Shown here in pieces: positions 44,191 to 52,326 of a stretch of 64,000 nt of DNA. The stretch is from the NCBI GenBank assembly GCA_951801955.1, contig CATOOV010000006.1:16351-80350 (forward strand). Direction: 5' to 3'. This DNA comes from an uncultured Lachnospiraceae bacterium. GTDB taxonomy: Bacteria > Bacillota > Clostridia > Lachnospirales > Lachnospiraceae. The position numbers were made by a program, and so were the translations under genes. The notes beneath the pieces were generated by a model, which saw only the letters and a list, made by a program, of their open reading frames with translations, made no database searches and was not told where the DNA came from. Numbering within the stretch: the first letter of the stretch is position 1; every line of letters starts with the position of its first letter.

Positions 44191-44565
44191 TTGGAGATTG
44201 TTGTAAGTAATAAGGCAAGTCGTCCTCTGTACGAGCAGATTGTGTCACAGATAAAAATGCAGATTATGAGCGGCGAACTGAAGGCTGGGGAAGCGCTTCC
44301 CTCTATCCGCTCCCTTGCAAAATCGCTGCAGATCAGTGTTCTGACCGTGCAGAAGGCATATGACATCCTGCAGGAGGATGGCTTTATTGAGACGACAGCT
44401 GGGAAAGGCTGCTATGTATCTGTGAGGAATCAGGACTTCTATTTGGAAGAACAGCAGAAAAAAATAGAGGGCTGTTTCAATGATGCGATAGAAATTGCCC
44501 GTATGAGCGGAATACCGCTTGATAAATTAATCAGCTTATTAACATTATTGTACGAGGAGGATTAG
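44191..44565 (+). CDS. GntR-family regulator, YtrA type
   Basis: This 124-residue repressor has a winged-helix domain (residues about 8-75, with LPSIRSLAKSLQIS and TVQKAYDILQEDGFIE) and a short helical C-terminus, the layout of YtrA-like regulators that control the ABC transporter beside them. The start is TTG 44191 behind AAGGCGGTGA. It is 2 bases from the ATP-binding gene, so the repressor and transporter are one operon. Such systems often answer to cell-wall antibiotics, but the inducer is unknown. Confidence 0.9.
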   Translation: MEIVVSNKASRPLYEQIVSQIKMQIMSGELKAGEALPSIRSLAKSLQISVLTVQKAYDILQEDGFIETTAGKGCYVSVRNQDFYLEEQQKKIEGCFNDAIEIARMSGIPLDKLISLLTLLYEED

Positions 44566-44567
44566 CG

Positions 44568-45419
44568 ATGACAAATGCTATCATGGTATCAGGCCTTACC
44601 AAAACTTATCAGGATTTTGTTTTGGATCATGTCTCGTTTACCGTTCCCAGTGGGTCCATTGTTGGACTGATTGGAGAAAACGGCGCAGGAAAAAGCACAA
44701 CCATCAATGCAGCTTTAGGGCTGATTCAAAAGGAAGATGGTGTTGTATCCATTTTGGACAGCGAGGAACTGGACGGGGATGTCAAAGAACAGATCGGCGT
44801 CGTGTTCGATGGCAGCAATTACCCGGAAATTCTTTCTCCCCGGAAATTGAACCGGGTTATGAAAAATATTTACAGGACGTGGGACGAACAGGCTTATTTG
44901 CGCCTGCTGAAACAGTTTTCCCTGCCGGTCGATAAGCAGATCAGACAGTTTTCAAAGGGAATGAAGATGAAGCTGGCAATCTCCGTTGCATTTTCCCATC
45001 ATTCCAGGCTGTTGCTCCTGGACGAAGCCACCAGCGGCCTGGATCCGGTTGTCCGGGATGATATTCTGGATATGCTGCTGGATTTCGTGCAGGATGAGGA
45101 GCACTCTATCCTGGTTTCCTCCCACATTACCAGTGACTTAGAAAAGATTGCCGATTATATCGTGTTTATCCATGAAGGGAAAGTGGTTTTTGAGAAACCC
45201 AAAGACGAACTGATCGAGCGGTATGGCATCATCAAGTGCGGTGCGGCGCAGTTTGACGCGCTGGATAAATCCGATATCATCTCATACCGTAAGATGGACT
45301 ATGAATGGCAGATACTGGTTTCAGACCGGGAGAGGATGCAGAAAAAATATCCGAAAGCCCTGGTTGTTCCGGCAACGATTGATGAAATTATGCTTCTATA
45401 TGTAAAGGGGGAAAAGTGA
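44568..45419 (+). CDS. ABC transporter ATP-binding protein
   Basis: This 283-residue ATPase has the Walker A motif GENGAGKST, a signature region FSKGMKMKLAI (in place of LSGGQ) and Walker B LLLLDEATSGLDP. It overlaps the following permease by 4 bases (ATGA) and forms the exporter controlled by the GntR regulator. Members of this group export antibiotics or lipids or take part in stress resistance; the substrate is not known. Confidence 0.93.
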   Translation: MTNAIMVSGLTKTYQDFVLDHVSFTVPSGSIVGLIGENGAGKSTTINAALGLIQKEDGVVSILDSEELDGDVKEQIGVVFDGSNYPEILSPRKLNRVMKNIYRTWDEQAYLRLLKQFSLPVDKQIRQFSKGMKMKLAISVAFSHHSRLLLLDEATSGLDPVVRDDILDMLLDFVQDEEHSILVSSHITSDLEKIADYIVFIHEGKVVFEKPKDELIERYGIIKCGAAQFDALDKSDIISYRKMDYEWQILVSDRERMQKKYPKALVVPATIDEIMLLYVKGEK

Positions 45420-46048
45420 TGAAAGGTGTTTTGGTGAAAGATCTCTATATTGCCAGGAGCAATATCCTTGTAATGATCGTCAGTCTGGTTGTTCTGGGCT
45501 TTGGGCTATCTTTTTTGCTGGAAACCAGCGCGCTTCTGGTGCTGGCTCCGGTGGCTGCTACAACGGCAGCCTTTATCAGTATTACCAGTGATGCGGCTTC
45601 CAAGTGGAACAAAAATGTCATTACCATGCCAGTATCGAGAAACCAGATCATTGGTGAGAAGTTTTTATTTTATATCCTGCTTGCCATATTAGGGATGCTG
45701 ACAGCGCTGGTTCCCTGTGTCGTGCTTACCTGTTTTGGTATGGATATCACGCTTCACTCGCTATTACTATATGGCTCTATCGGAATGAGCGCTACCCTGT
45801 TGGCAGGCGGCATCAGTCTGCCGTGCGCGTATTTGTTTGACCCGGAGAAATCGCAGATTGTCTTTATGATGTCATTTATGGCGTCAACAGGGATTATTAC
45901 GGGGCTTGTTCTTCTTATCAATTTGGTTTTTCCTGTAAAGGAGAATATCCTTCTGGCTTTCCATATCGTACTTATCATTTCTGTCATCTGGTTTTTTATC
46001 TCATACCGGATTGCGGTAAAGGTATATCAGAAACGTGATATTAGCTGA
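45416..46048 (+). CDS. ABC-2 type permease
   Basis: This 210-residue membrane protein with about six hydrophobic segments is the partner of the ATPase before it. It resembles the ABC-2 permease family in which one small subunit probably dimerises. A basic N-terminus (KGVLVKDLYIARSN) faces the cytoplasm. It is the last gene of the operon; a repeat that frames the next module begins about 60 bases downstream. Confidence 0.85.
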   Translation: MMKGVLVKDLYIARSNILVMIVSLVVLGFGLSFLLETSALLVLAPVAATTAAFISITSDAASKWNKNVITMPVSRNQIIGEKFLFYILLAILGMLTALVPCVVLTCFGMDITLHSLLLYGSIGMSATLLAGGISLPCAYLFDPEKSQIVFMMSFMASTGIITGLVLLINLVFPVKENILLAFHIVLIISVIWFFISYRIAVKVYQKRDIS

Positions 46049-46106
46049 TGAATATAGGATGAAAGAGGCGGGGTGCAGGCAACGGTGCATCCCGTTGTTC
46101 ATTCAT

Positions 46107-46149
46107 GCAATAGAAGGCTCACAAAGCGTGGATTCTATTGTTCATGATA
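46107..46149 (-). repeat. Left copy of a repeat framing the DUF3796/HTH module
   Basis: The minus strand reads TTATCATGAACAATAGAATCC then ACGCTTTGTGAG, matching two plus-strand copies at 47125-47203. It lies just upstream of the module promoter. Confidence 0.65.
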
Positions 46150-46161
46150 AATAATGCGACA

Positions 46162-46232
46162 TATTTATCTCTTTACTATTGACACAAAGAAAAATAAGTG
46201 ATATATTTATCGCATAAAGAGATAAATATATC
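46162..46232 (+). promoter_or_regulatory. Promoter and operator of the DUF3796/HTH genes
   Basis: TTGACA (46179-46184) and TATATT (46202-46207) are 17 bp apart. The perfect inverted repeat GATATATTTATC / GATAAATATATC (46199-46210 / 46221-46232) covers the -10 box, and another arm TATTTATCTCTTTA (46162-46175) pairs with 46215-46228. This is a likely binding site for the small HTH protein at 46925. Confidence 0.75.
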
Positions 46233-46252
46233 TCAATAGTAGGAGGATTAAG

Positions 46253-46921
46253 ATGAAAACAAATAAAAAGAAAATTTGGATTGGTTGTGGGATACTTTGT
46301 GTGTTGAGTGTGCTTCTTTCGTCATGGTACGCGGTAGCTTATAATGATTCCCGTCTGGTAGTTCCGATGGATTTTAAGGATTATGTATTTGACATAAAGG
46401 ATTTGCCGATGATTGTTTCGCTTTCTCTTGTTTGTGTTTATCTTGTTGCACTGTTTGTCATGCTTTTTATCCATGCAGGAAAAAAGCAGAGACAAGCAGT
46501 AGAAACGGGTGTCACCCGTAAAATAAATCCAAAGCTGGGGTGTTTGGGAGTATTGGGATTCTTGGGGTTTGCCGGTTTCTGGACATATCCTGTGGATGGT
46601 ACAGTTTTTCCGTTTGCGTTTTTCCTGTTCTTCGGTTTTTTTGGTTTTTACTATGAAGGAAAGATGTCAGGGACATTTATGGATGAGCGTTTCCGTGAGA
46701 ACATTGCTCATGCTAAGCTGAAAGCGTATAGGATTACTTTTGGGGTTATGATTGCCGCACTGATTATTCTTTGTCAGGGGAAACTTTTTGGAAACCTTGA
46801 GTACACCCTGATTGCTGCGATTATTATTCTTTCCCTTGCGTTAGGTCTGGGGATTTTCCTCTCTGAATATTTGCTGTTCCGGTATGACCATGACGATCAG
46901 GCAGAGGAAGGCGGGGAATAG
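46253..46921 (+). CDS. DUF3796-type membrane protein
   Basis: This is a 222-residue protein with about six hydrophobic segments. The part from GCLGVLGFLGFAGFWTY onward matches the DUF3796 family, which is usually found directly before a small HTH regulator, as here. A preceding segment pair (residues about 10-85) is less conserved. Its function is unknown. AGGAGG lies before the ATG. Confidence 0.75.
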   Translation: MKTNKKKIWIGCGILCVLSVLLSSWYAVAYNDSRLVVPMDFKDYVFDIKDLPMIVSLSLVCVYLVALFVMLFIHAGKKQRQAVETGVTRKINPKLGCLGVLGFLGFAGFWTYPVDGTVFPFAFFLFFGFFGFYYEGKMSGTFMDERFRENIAHAKLKAYRITFGVMIAALIILCQGKLFGNLEYTLIAAIIILSLALGLGIFLSEYLLFRYDHDDQAEEGGE

Positions 46922-46924
46922 GAT

Positions 46925-47125
46925 ATGGCAGAATTTGAATGCAGATTAAAAAAGTACCGGCAAATGAAAGAACTGACACAGGAGCAGCTGGCAGAAAAAG
47001 TAGGCGTGCGCCGGGAAACAATTATGCGTCTGGAAAAAGCGCAATATAATCCGTCATTAAAGCTGGCAATTGATATTTCCAGGGCTGTAGAAGCCCCTAT
47101 TGAAGAAATTTTTGTTTTTAAATGA
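46925..47125 (+). CDS. Small Xre-family regulator
   Basis: This 66-residue protein is a single helix-turn-helix domain: MKELTQEQLAEKVGVRRETI is followed by the usual KAQYNPSLKLAIDISRAV. It begins 3 bases after the DUF3796 gene and is probably a repressor of its own operon through the palindromes at 46162-46232. This kind of tiny regulator paired with a membrane protein is common in Firmicutes accessory DNA. Confidence 0.92.
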   Translation: MAEFECRLKKYRQMKELTQEQLAEKVGVRRETIMRLEKAQYNPSLKLAIDISRAVEAPIEEIFVFK

Positions 47126-47203
47126 TAGAATCCACGCTTTGCGAAAATTCTATTGTCATGAATAATAGAACCCACGCTTTGCGAGGATTTTATTATCATG
47201 AAC
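47125..47203 (+). repeat. Two direct copies of the module-framing repeat
   Basis: Each copy reads ATAGAAYCCACGCTTTGCGA then about 4 bases, TTYTATT and RTCATGAA. They start at the stop codon of the HTH gene and are inverted relative to the copy at 46107-46149. Confidence 0.65.
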
Positions 47204-47219
47204 AAAAATCTGCCCGCTG

Positions 47220-47250
47220 TAACATTTCGCGGACATTTGCTTGTTATACT
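47220..47250 (+). promoter_or_regulatory. Promoter with ACATTT motifs before the two-component genes
   Basis: TAACATTTCGCGGACATTT (47220-47238) precedes a -10 box TATACT (47245-47250). The same motif recurs before the ABC genes at 49085-49163, so it is a likely binding site of the response regulator. Confidence 0.6.
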
Positions 47251-47277
47251 ATGTAAAAAAAGCAGAGGAGTGTGGAT

Positions 47278-47967
47278 ATGAAAAAGATCTTGCTGGTAGA
47301 GGATGACGGCCTTTTAAATAAAACACTGACTTACAACCTGATCTCTGAGGGTTATGATACCGTATCAGCTCTGAATGCAGGCACAGCCACCGAGTTATTG
47401 ATGCAGACGGAATATGACCTGGTACTTCTGGACATTAACCTGCCGGATGGCAGCGGCTATGACCTGTGCAGGCTCATAAAGCCGGAGAACCCTGACACGC
47501 TGGTGATTTTCCTGACTGCCAACGACCAGGAGAGCGACCAGATCCGGGGGTATGAAGTTGGGGCGGTGGATTATATCACCAAGCCCTTTTCCGTTGGGGC
47601 GCTGCTGCGGAAAATACGGGCCATGTTCGCTATGCTGGAACACCGGGGGCTTACAAAGGATTTCTATGATGACGGCAGGTTGTTTTTGGACTTTTCTGAG
47701 CAGAGCGCTGCGCTGAATGGAAAGACCCTTACCCTTTCCCCCATGGAGTATAAGATGCTGTACCTGTTCTGCAAAAACCCCAAACAGATCCTGACTAGGC
47801 AGCGCCTTCTGGAGCGGCTGTGGGATGTGGATGAAAACTATGTGGACGAACACACCCTGACGACCTCCATCAGCCGTATCCGGGGCAAGATTGAGGCTGA
47901 TGGCGATACTTATATCAAAACGATTTATGGAATTGGGTATCAGTGGATGGGAGGCGAGAGAAAATGA
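47278..47967 (+). CDS. OmpR-family response regulator of the ABC locus
   Basis: This 229-residue regulator has a receiver domain (acidic pair EDD, phosphorylation site in LVLLDINLPDG, lysine in YITKPFS) and a winged-helix output domain (about 125-225). GAGGAG lies 7 bases before ATG 47278; an in-frame GTG at 47272 is less likely. Its stop overlaps the kinase by 4 bases. With the downstream ABC transporter it resembles the Bce/Vex/Van type of antimicrobial-peptide sensing modules. Confidence 0.93.
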   Translation: MKKILLVEDDGLLNKTLTYNLISEGYDTVSALNAGTATELLMQTEYDLVLLDINLPDGSGYDLCRLIKPENPDTLVIFLTANDQESDQIRGYEVGAVDYITKPFSVGALLRKIRAMFAMLEHRGLTKDFYDDGRLFLDFSEQSAALNGKTLTLSPMEYKMLYLFCKNPKQILTRQRLLERLWDVDENYVDEHTLTTSISRIRGKIEADGDTYIKTIYGIGYQWMGGERK

Positions 47968-48995
47968 ATCTGGGGAAAATCTCTGTAAAAAGGATATTCC
48001 TGCTGGTCAGCGGCGGTATGGCGGTTTCCATGCTGGCTATCAGCGCGGTTTTCTTCGCGGTGACAGGACAGATATGGATGCTGGCCTCCGGCATGCTTCT
48101 GACGCTCTGTGCCCTTGTATGGATGTTCCTTCTGACGATTGCCTTTGGCAAACGGCTTTCCGTATTTACCAGGGAGCTGTGCCAGGCAATGGATCAGATG
48201 ATAAGCGGAAGCGGAGAGCCTGTGCGTGCTGCAGACAGTGAAACACTCTTTGCTCGTATCAGCTACCGTCTTTCGCGGTTATATGGGATCATGCAGGAGA
48301 ACCGGCGGAAGGTGGATGAGGAACGGCAGGAGCTGCAGATGCTGGTGTCGGATGTCTCCCATCAGGTGAAAACACCGGTAAGCAACCTGAAAATGGTGAC
48401 GGACACGCTGCTTTCAAAGCCGGTCACAGAAGAAGAACAGCGGGAGTTCCTTCAGGGCATCCGGAATCAGACGGACAAACTGGAGTTTCTTTTTCAGGCT
48501 CTTGTGAAAACCTCCCGGTTGGAAACCGGGGCAATCCGGCTGGAAAAGAAAGACGCCCTGCTGATCGACACGCTGGCAATAGCTTGCAGCGGTATTGTAT
48601 ATGCGGCGGAGAAAAAGGGAATTTGCGTAACGGTGGATTGTCCGGAGGATCTTTGCCTTTCCCATGACAGCAAGTGGACAGCGGAAGCCGTATTCAACCT
48701 GTTGGACAATGCAGTGAAATATACCCCGGTCGGAGGAGCCATCCGAATTTCAGTAGAACAATGGGAAATGTATGTAAAACTGAGTGTGTCCGATACCGGC
48801 AAGGGTATCCCGGAGAACAATCAGGCCACTATTTTCCAGCGCTTCTATCGTGAGGAAGAAGTACACGAACAGCAGGGCGTGGGCATTGGCCTGTATCTGA
48901 CCCGCGAGATCGTGACGAGACAGGGCGGCTATATCAAAGTGGTTTCGGAGCCGGGCAAGGGTTCGGAATTTTCCATTATGCTTCCTACGAGATAA
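47964..48995 (+). CDS. Sensor histidine kinase of the ABC locus
   Basis: This 343-residue kinase has two membrane segments close together (about 10-60) with almost no external loop, the intramembrane-sensing layout seen in kinases that work with BceAB-type transporters. A HAMP-like linker, the H-box VSDVSHQVKTPVSNL and ATPase motifs NLLDNAVKYTP and GVGIGLYLTREIV follow. GGGAGG precedes ATG 47964, which overlaps the regulator gene. It probably gets its input from the FtsX-type permeases encoded downstream. Confidence 0.92.
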   Translation: MNLGKISVKRIFLLVSGGMAVSMLAISAVFFAVTGQIWMLASGMLLTLCALVWMFLLTIAFGKRLSVFTRELCQAMDQMISGSGEPVRAADSETLFARISYRLSRLYGIMQENRRKVDEERQELQMLVSDVSHQVKTPVSNLKMVTDTLLSKPVTEEEQREFLQGIRNQTDKLEFLFQALVKTSRLETGAIRLEKKDALLIDTLAIACSGIVYAAEKKGICVTVDCPEDLCLSHDSKWTAEAVFNLLDNAVKYTPVGGAIRISVEQWEMYVKLSVSDTGKGIPENNQATIFQRFYREEEVHEQQGVGIGLYLTREIVTRQGGYIKVVSEPGKGSEFSIMLPTR

Positions 48996-49084
48996 CACAT
49001 GGCAGAGGGACATTCCAAGTTGTCCGGCGTGAATTTTTTTGCAGCAGTTTGCCGATAAAGCTGCCAGTGGCAGGTTTTTGGATG

Positions 49085-49163
49085 AAATGTCCGAGTCTTG
49101 TAACATTTCATCCGCATTTTTTATGCCGCTTCGGACATTTCTGTGACATTTGGATTTTATAAT
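49085..49163 (+). promoter_or_regulatory. Promoter region with repeated ACATTT motifs before the ABC genes
   Basis: AAATGTCCGAG (inverted), TAACATTTCA, CGGACATTTCTG and TGACATTTGG are packed into about 70 bases ahead of TATAAT (49158-49163). They match the motif before the response regulator gene. Confidence 0.65.
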
Positions 49164-49257
49164 GTCCTTATCAACAGGCAAAGCCTTGAAACACCACAAG
49201 GGTATTACCTGTATGTCCTGAAAAACAGGACAGAGATAAGGAAAGGAGCATTTAATT

Positions 49258-49923
49258 ATGAATGTATTACAAACAATCGATCTGAAAAAGTATTATGGCA
49301 GTGAGCCGAATATTACCCGCGCCCTGGATGGCGTCAGTCTCTCTGTGGAACAGGGGGAGTTTGTGGCGATCGTCGGAACGTCTGGCAGCGGTAAATCCAC
49401 CTTGCTTAACATGATGGGCGGGCTGGATACGCCTACCTCCGGCAGTGTTATTGTCCGTGGGGATGAACTGGCAAAAAAGAATGACGAAGAACTGACCATC
49501 TTCCGCCGCCGCAACATCGGCTTTATCTTCCAGAACTATAACCTTGTCCCGATATTGAATGTCTATGAAAATATTGTCCTGCCTGTGGAGTTGGATGGCG
49601 ACACGGCAGACGAGAAGTTCATGGACGAGATTGTGAGGATGCTGGCATTGGAAGATAAACTGCAGAATATGCCAAATAACCTTTCCGGCGGACAGCAGCA
49701 GCGTGTCGCCATTGCCCGCGCCCTGATCACCAAACCGGCCATCATCCTGGCCGACGAGCCCACCGGAAATCTGGATTCCAAGACCAGCGCTGATGTGCTG
49801 GGGCTTTTAAAGCGTACCAGCATGGAGTGTAACCAGACCATTGTTATGATTACCCACAATAACGAGATTGCCCAGCTTGCTGACCGAATCGTAAGGATTG
49901 AGGACGGCAGGATTGTGGGATAA
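49258..49923 (+). CDS. ABC transporter ATP-binding protein, MacB/LolD type
   Basis: This 221-residue ATPase has Walker A GTSGSGKST, the Q-loop FIFQNYNLVP, signature LSGGQQQR and Walker B IILADEPTGNLD, the pattern of ATPases that drive FtsX-type mechanotransmission permeases. AAAGGAG precedes the ATG. The first permease begins 15 bases after its stop. Together with the two-component genes it forms a putative antimicrobial-peptide detoxification module. Confidence 0.95.
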   Translation: MNVLQTIDLKKYYGSEPNITRALDGVSLSVEQGEFVAIVGTSGSGKSTLLNMMGGLDTPTSGSVIVRGDELAKKNDEELTIFRRRNIGFIFQNYNLVPILNVYENIVLPVELDGDTADEKFMDEIVRMLALEDKLQNMPNNLSGGQQQRVAIARALITKPAIILADEPTGNLDSKTSADVLGLLKRTSMECNQTIVMITHNNEIAQLADRIVRIEDGRIVG

Positions 49924-49938
49924 AGGAGGTGGCGGACC

Positions 49939-52314
49939 ATGACATGGCCTTTTGAAAATGATACCAGCGCCGTTACCCGTAGGTTATCAAATGCCCGTAT
50001 TGGACAGAACCGTTTCAGGAATCGTCTGATTGGGATCATTATCTTTATGGCGGCAGCCATTATGGCGTTTGTTTCTTCTTATGCATACAACATTACAAAT
50101 GAATATGCGGCATCAACTGCATATCAGGGAATTTTCCAAAACCTTTCACAGGAGAATATCTCTTTGCTGAAAGAAGAACCCCATATTCAAAAAGTGGGTG
50201 TATATCAGTCTGTGGGCATGACGGAACAGGAGAATGGCATCACAATGGGTATGGTATGTTCTGATGAAACAACCATGCAGCTCTCCAACATCACACTGTT
50301 GGAAGGACGTATGCCCCAGGCAGCGGATGAATTGCTTGTGGAAAGGGGATATATAGATGCCCTGAATCTAAAAGCGGGGATTGGCGACACAATATCCCTT
50401 CATTATCGCAACCAGGAAAGCCGTCAGTTAGAAACAAAAGATTTCCGGATTACAGGTTTTATTCAGACAACCGCTGAGAATGACAGGGAAAGAGTTGCTT
50501 ATAACGCCATTGTTTCACAGAATTTTGTGAGGGAAAACCCTGCTCTTTCCACTTGTCCTGTGGCAGCTATGATTTCTGTCTATGATACTGCAAAATATAC
50601 GAATCAGGAGCTGAAAGAGCTGATACGGACGGTTGGTATGGATTGCGGACTCTCTGCAGACAATATTCAGGTAAATAATTTATACATTGACAGCAATAAC
50701 ATGTCAAAAGAGACGGTACTGATGGTTTTGCTTGTTGGGCTGGTCTTAATCGGTGTATGTTCCCTGGTTGTCTACAATATATTTTATATTTCCGTAATAA
50801 ATAATGTAGTTTCCTTTGGACAGCTGCGCACAATTGGCACTACGAAGAAGCAAATCAGACAGATTATTTCACGGGAAGGAAATTATCTTGCGCTTCACTT
50901 CATTCCGTTTGGATGTATGGCAGGCGCGGTGTTATCTTTTCTGATAGACCGGAGTGCTTTTCAGCTGCTTCCAGATATTGTGATTGCGTTTTTATCAGGA
51001 ATCGCTGTATTTGTTTGTGTAAGGCTGTCTGTTTTAAAACCAGCAAAGATTGCCATGTCAGTTTCACCTGTGGAAGCATTCCATTATAGCAGTTATAGCG
51101 GAACAAAAAAGATGAAAAAGAGCGGGAAGCATCTTACGTTGCTTTCGCTTGCGGCTATGAACCTGTCCCGTAACAGAAAGAAAAGTATATTGACCTTTAC
51201 TTCACTGGTTTTGAGCGGAATGATGTTTATAGGGATTTCTTCTCTGCTGTCCTCCCTTGATCCTGGGCAAAGGGCGAAACAGGCTTTTCCTTATGAGGGA
51301 AGTTATGTGGTGGAACTGAACCGGGCGTTGGTCACACCTACGTTTTCCCTCACTCAGCTACAGGAAAATAATCTGCTGACAGATGAATTGAAAAACAATA
51401 TTTTGTCAATTGATGGGGTAGATGAAATCATCTGTCAGCAGGAGATATGCGTCGGGATAGATGGAATGGAAACGGCAATCCGGAGTATGAACACAGAGGA
51501 TTATGAGGAATTAAAGAACCGGGTTATGGCAGGGGATTTGCCGGGTTATGACCATACAGGGGAAAATTCCCTTGTCATTAACATGGGCAGCCCGGAGTTA
51601 GAATACCTGCATAAGAGCTATGAAGTGGGCGATACCGTCACTTTTTCACAGGCAGGAAACAGTCTTACTTATACCGTATCTGCTATTGTTTTTGACAGGG
51701 ACAGCTCTGCCAGCTTTATCCTTCCAGCAGGTGAAATGGAACAGATGGTTCCCTATAATACAAACAGTGCGTTTGTGATCCTGGCAAACACAGGCGGTTA
51801 TGCCGGAATTGAGGATGAATTACATTCACTGGTTTTGGCAAGCGATACTTTGCGCCTGAAGACCTTAAAAGATATGACGATGCAATACAAAAGCGTATTC
51901 AGCACAATTTCCATTGCAGTATATGCACTGTTAGCAGTTATTGTCATATTCAGTATCATCAATCTGGTCAATACCAGTATGACAAATATCATTTCCAGAA
52001 GGAAAGAAATGGGATTGTTCTGGGCGGTTGGTTTAAGTCACAGACAGCTTTATCATATGATAGGATTTGAAAATGCATTTCAAACGGTTGGCAGTTTTGC
52101 CACCTCCCTTATCTGTGGTCTGGGAATTGGAAAAGCAATATGCTCTGCTGTGGGGAATGTGCCTGGATTCAGCTTCGTAAATTACACTTTTCCTGTAGGA
52201 CCGGTTCTCTTATATGTTCTATTGGTTTTTATGCTTCAATTAGTCCTTACAAAATGGGCTGACCGGTATTGCAGAAAAAATAGTGTAGTAGAGCAGCTTC
52301 GTGTGACGGAATAG
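49939..52314 (+). CDS. FtsX-family permease 1 of the ABC locus
   Basis: This 791-residue permease has one membrane segment near the N-terminus, an external domain, three segments (about 250-370), a second FtsX repeat starting at about 400 with another external domain, and three C-terminal segments. The N-terminus MTWPFENDTSAVTRRL is nearly the same as in permease 2. AAAGGAGG precedes the ATG. By eye it is clearly more AT-rich than permease 2 and the kinase, as if it came from another source. It may pair with permease 2 as a heterodimer. Confidence 0.93.
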   Translation: MTWPFENDTSAVTRRLSNARIGQNRFRNRLIGIIIFMAAAIMAFVSSYAYNITNEYAASTAYQGIFQNLSQENISLLKEEPHIQKVGVYQSVGMTEQENGITMGMVCSDETTMQLSNITLLEGRMPQAADELLVERGYIDALNLKAGIGDTISLHYRNQESRQLETKDFRITGFIQTTAENDRERVAYNAIVSQNFVRENPALSTCPVAAMISVYDTAKYTNQELKELIRTVGMDCGLSADNIQVNNLYIDSNNMSKETVLMVLLVGLVLIGVCSLVVYNIFYISVINNVVSFGQLRTIGTTKKQIRQIISREGNYLALHFIPFGCMAGAVLSFLIDRSAFQLLPDIVIAFLSGIAVFVCVRLSVLKPAKIAMSVSPVEAFHYSSYSGTKKMKKSGKHLTLLSLAAMNLSRNRKKSILTFTSLVLSGMMFIGISSLLSSLDPGQRAKQAFPYEGSYVVELNRALVTPTFSLTQLQENNLLTDELKNNILSIDGVDEIICQQEICVGIDGMETAIRSMNTEDYEELKNRVMAGDLPGYDHTGENSLVINMGSPELEYLHKSYEVGDTVTFSQAGNSLTYTVSAIVFDRDSSASFILPAGEMEQMVPYNTNSAFVILANTGGYAGIEDELHSLVLASDTLRLKTLKDMTMQYKSVFSTISIAVYALLAVIVIFSIINLVNTSMTNIISRRKEMGLFWAVGLSHRQLYHMIGFENAFQTVGSFATSLICGLGIGKAICSAVGNVPGFSFVNYTFPVGPVLLYVLLVFMLQLVLTKWADRYCRKNSVVEQLRVTE

Positions 52315-52326
52315 GAGGTGGCAGAT

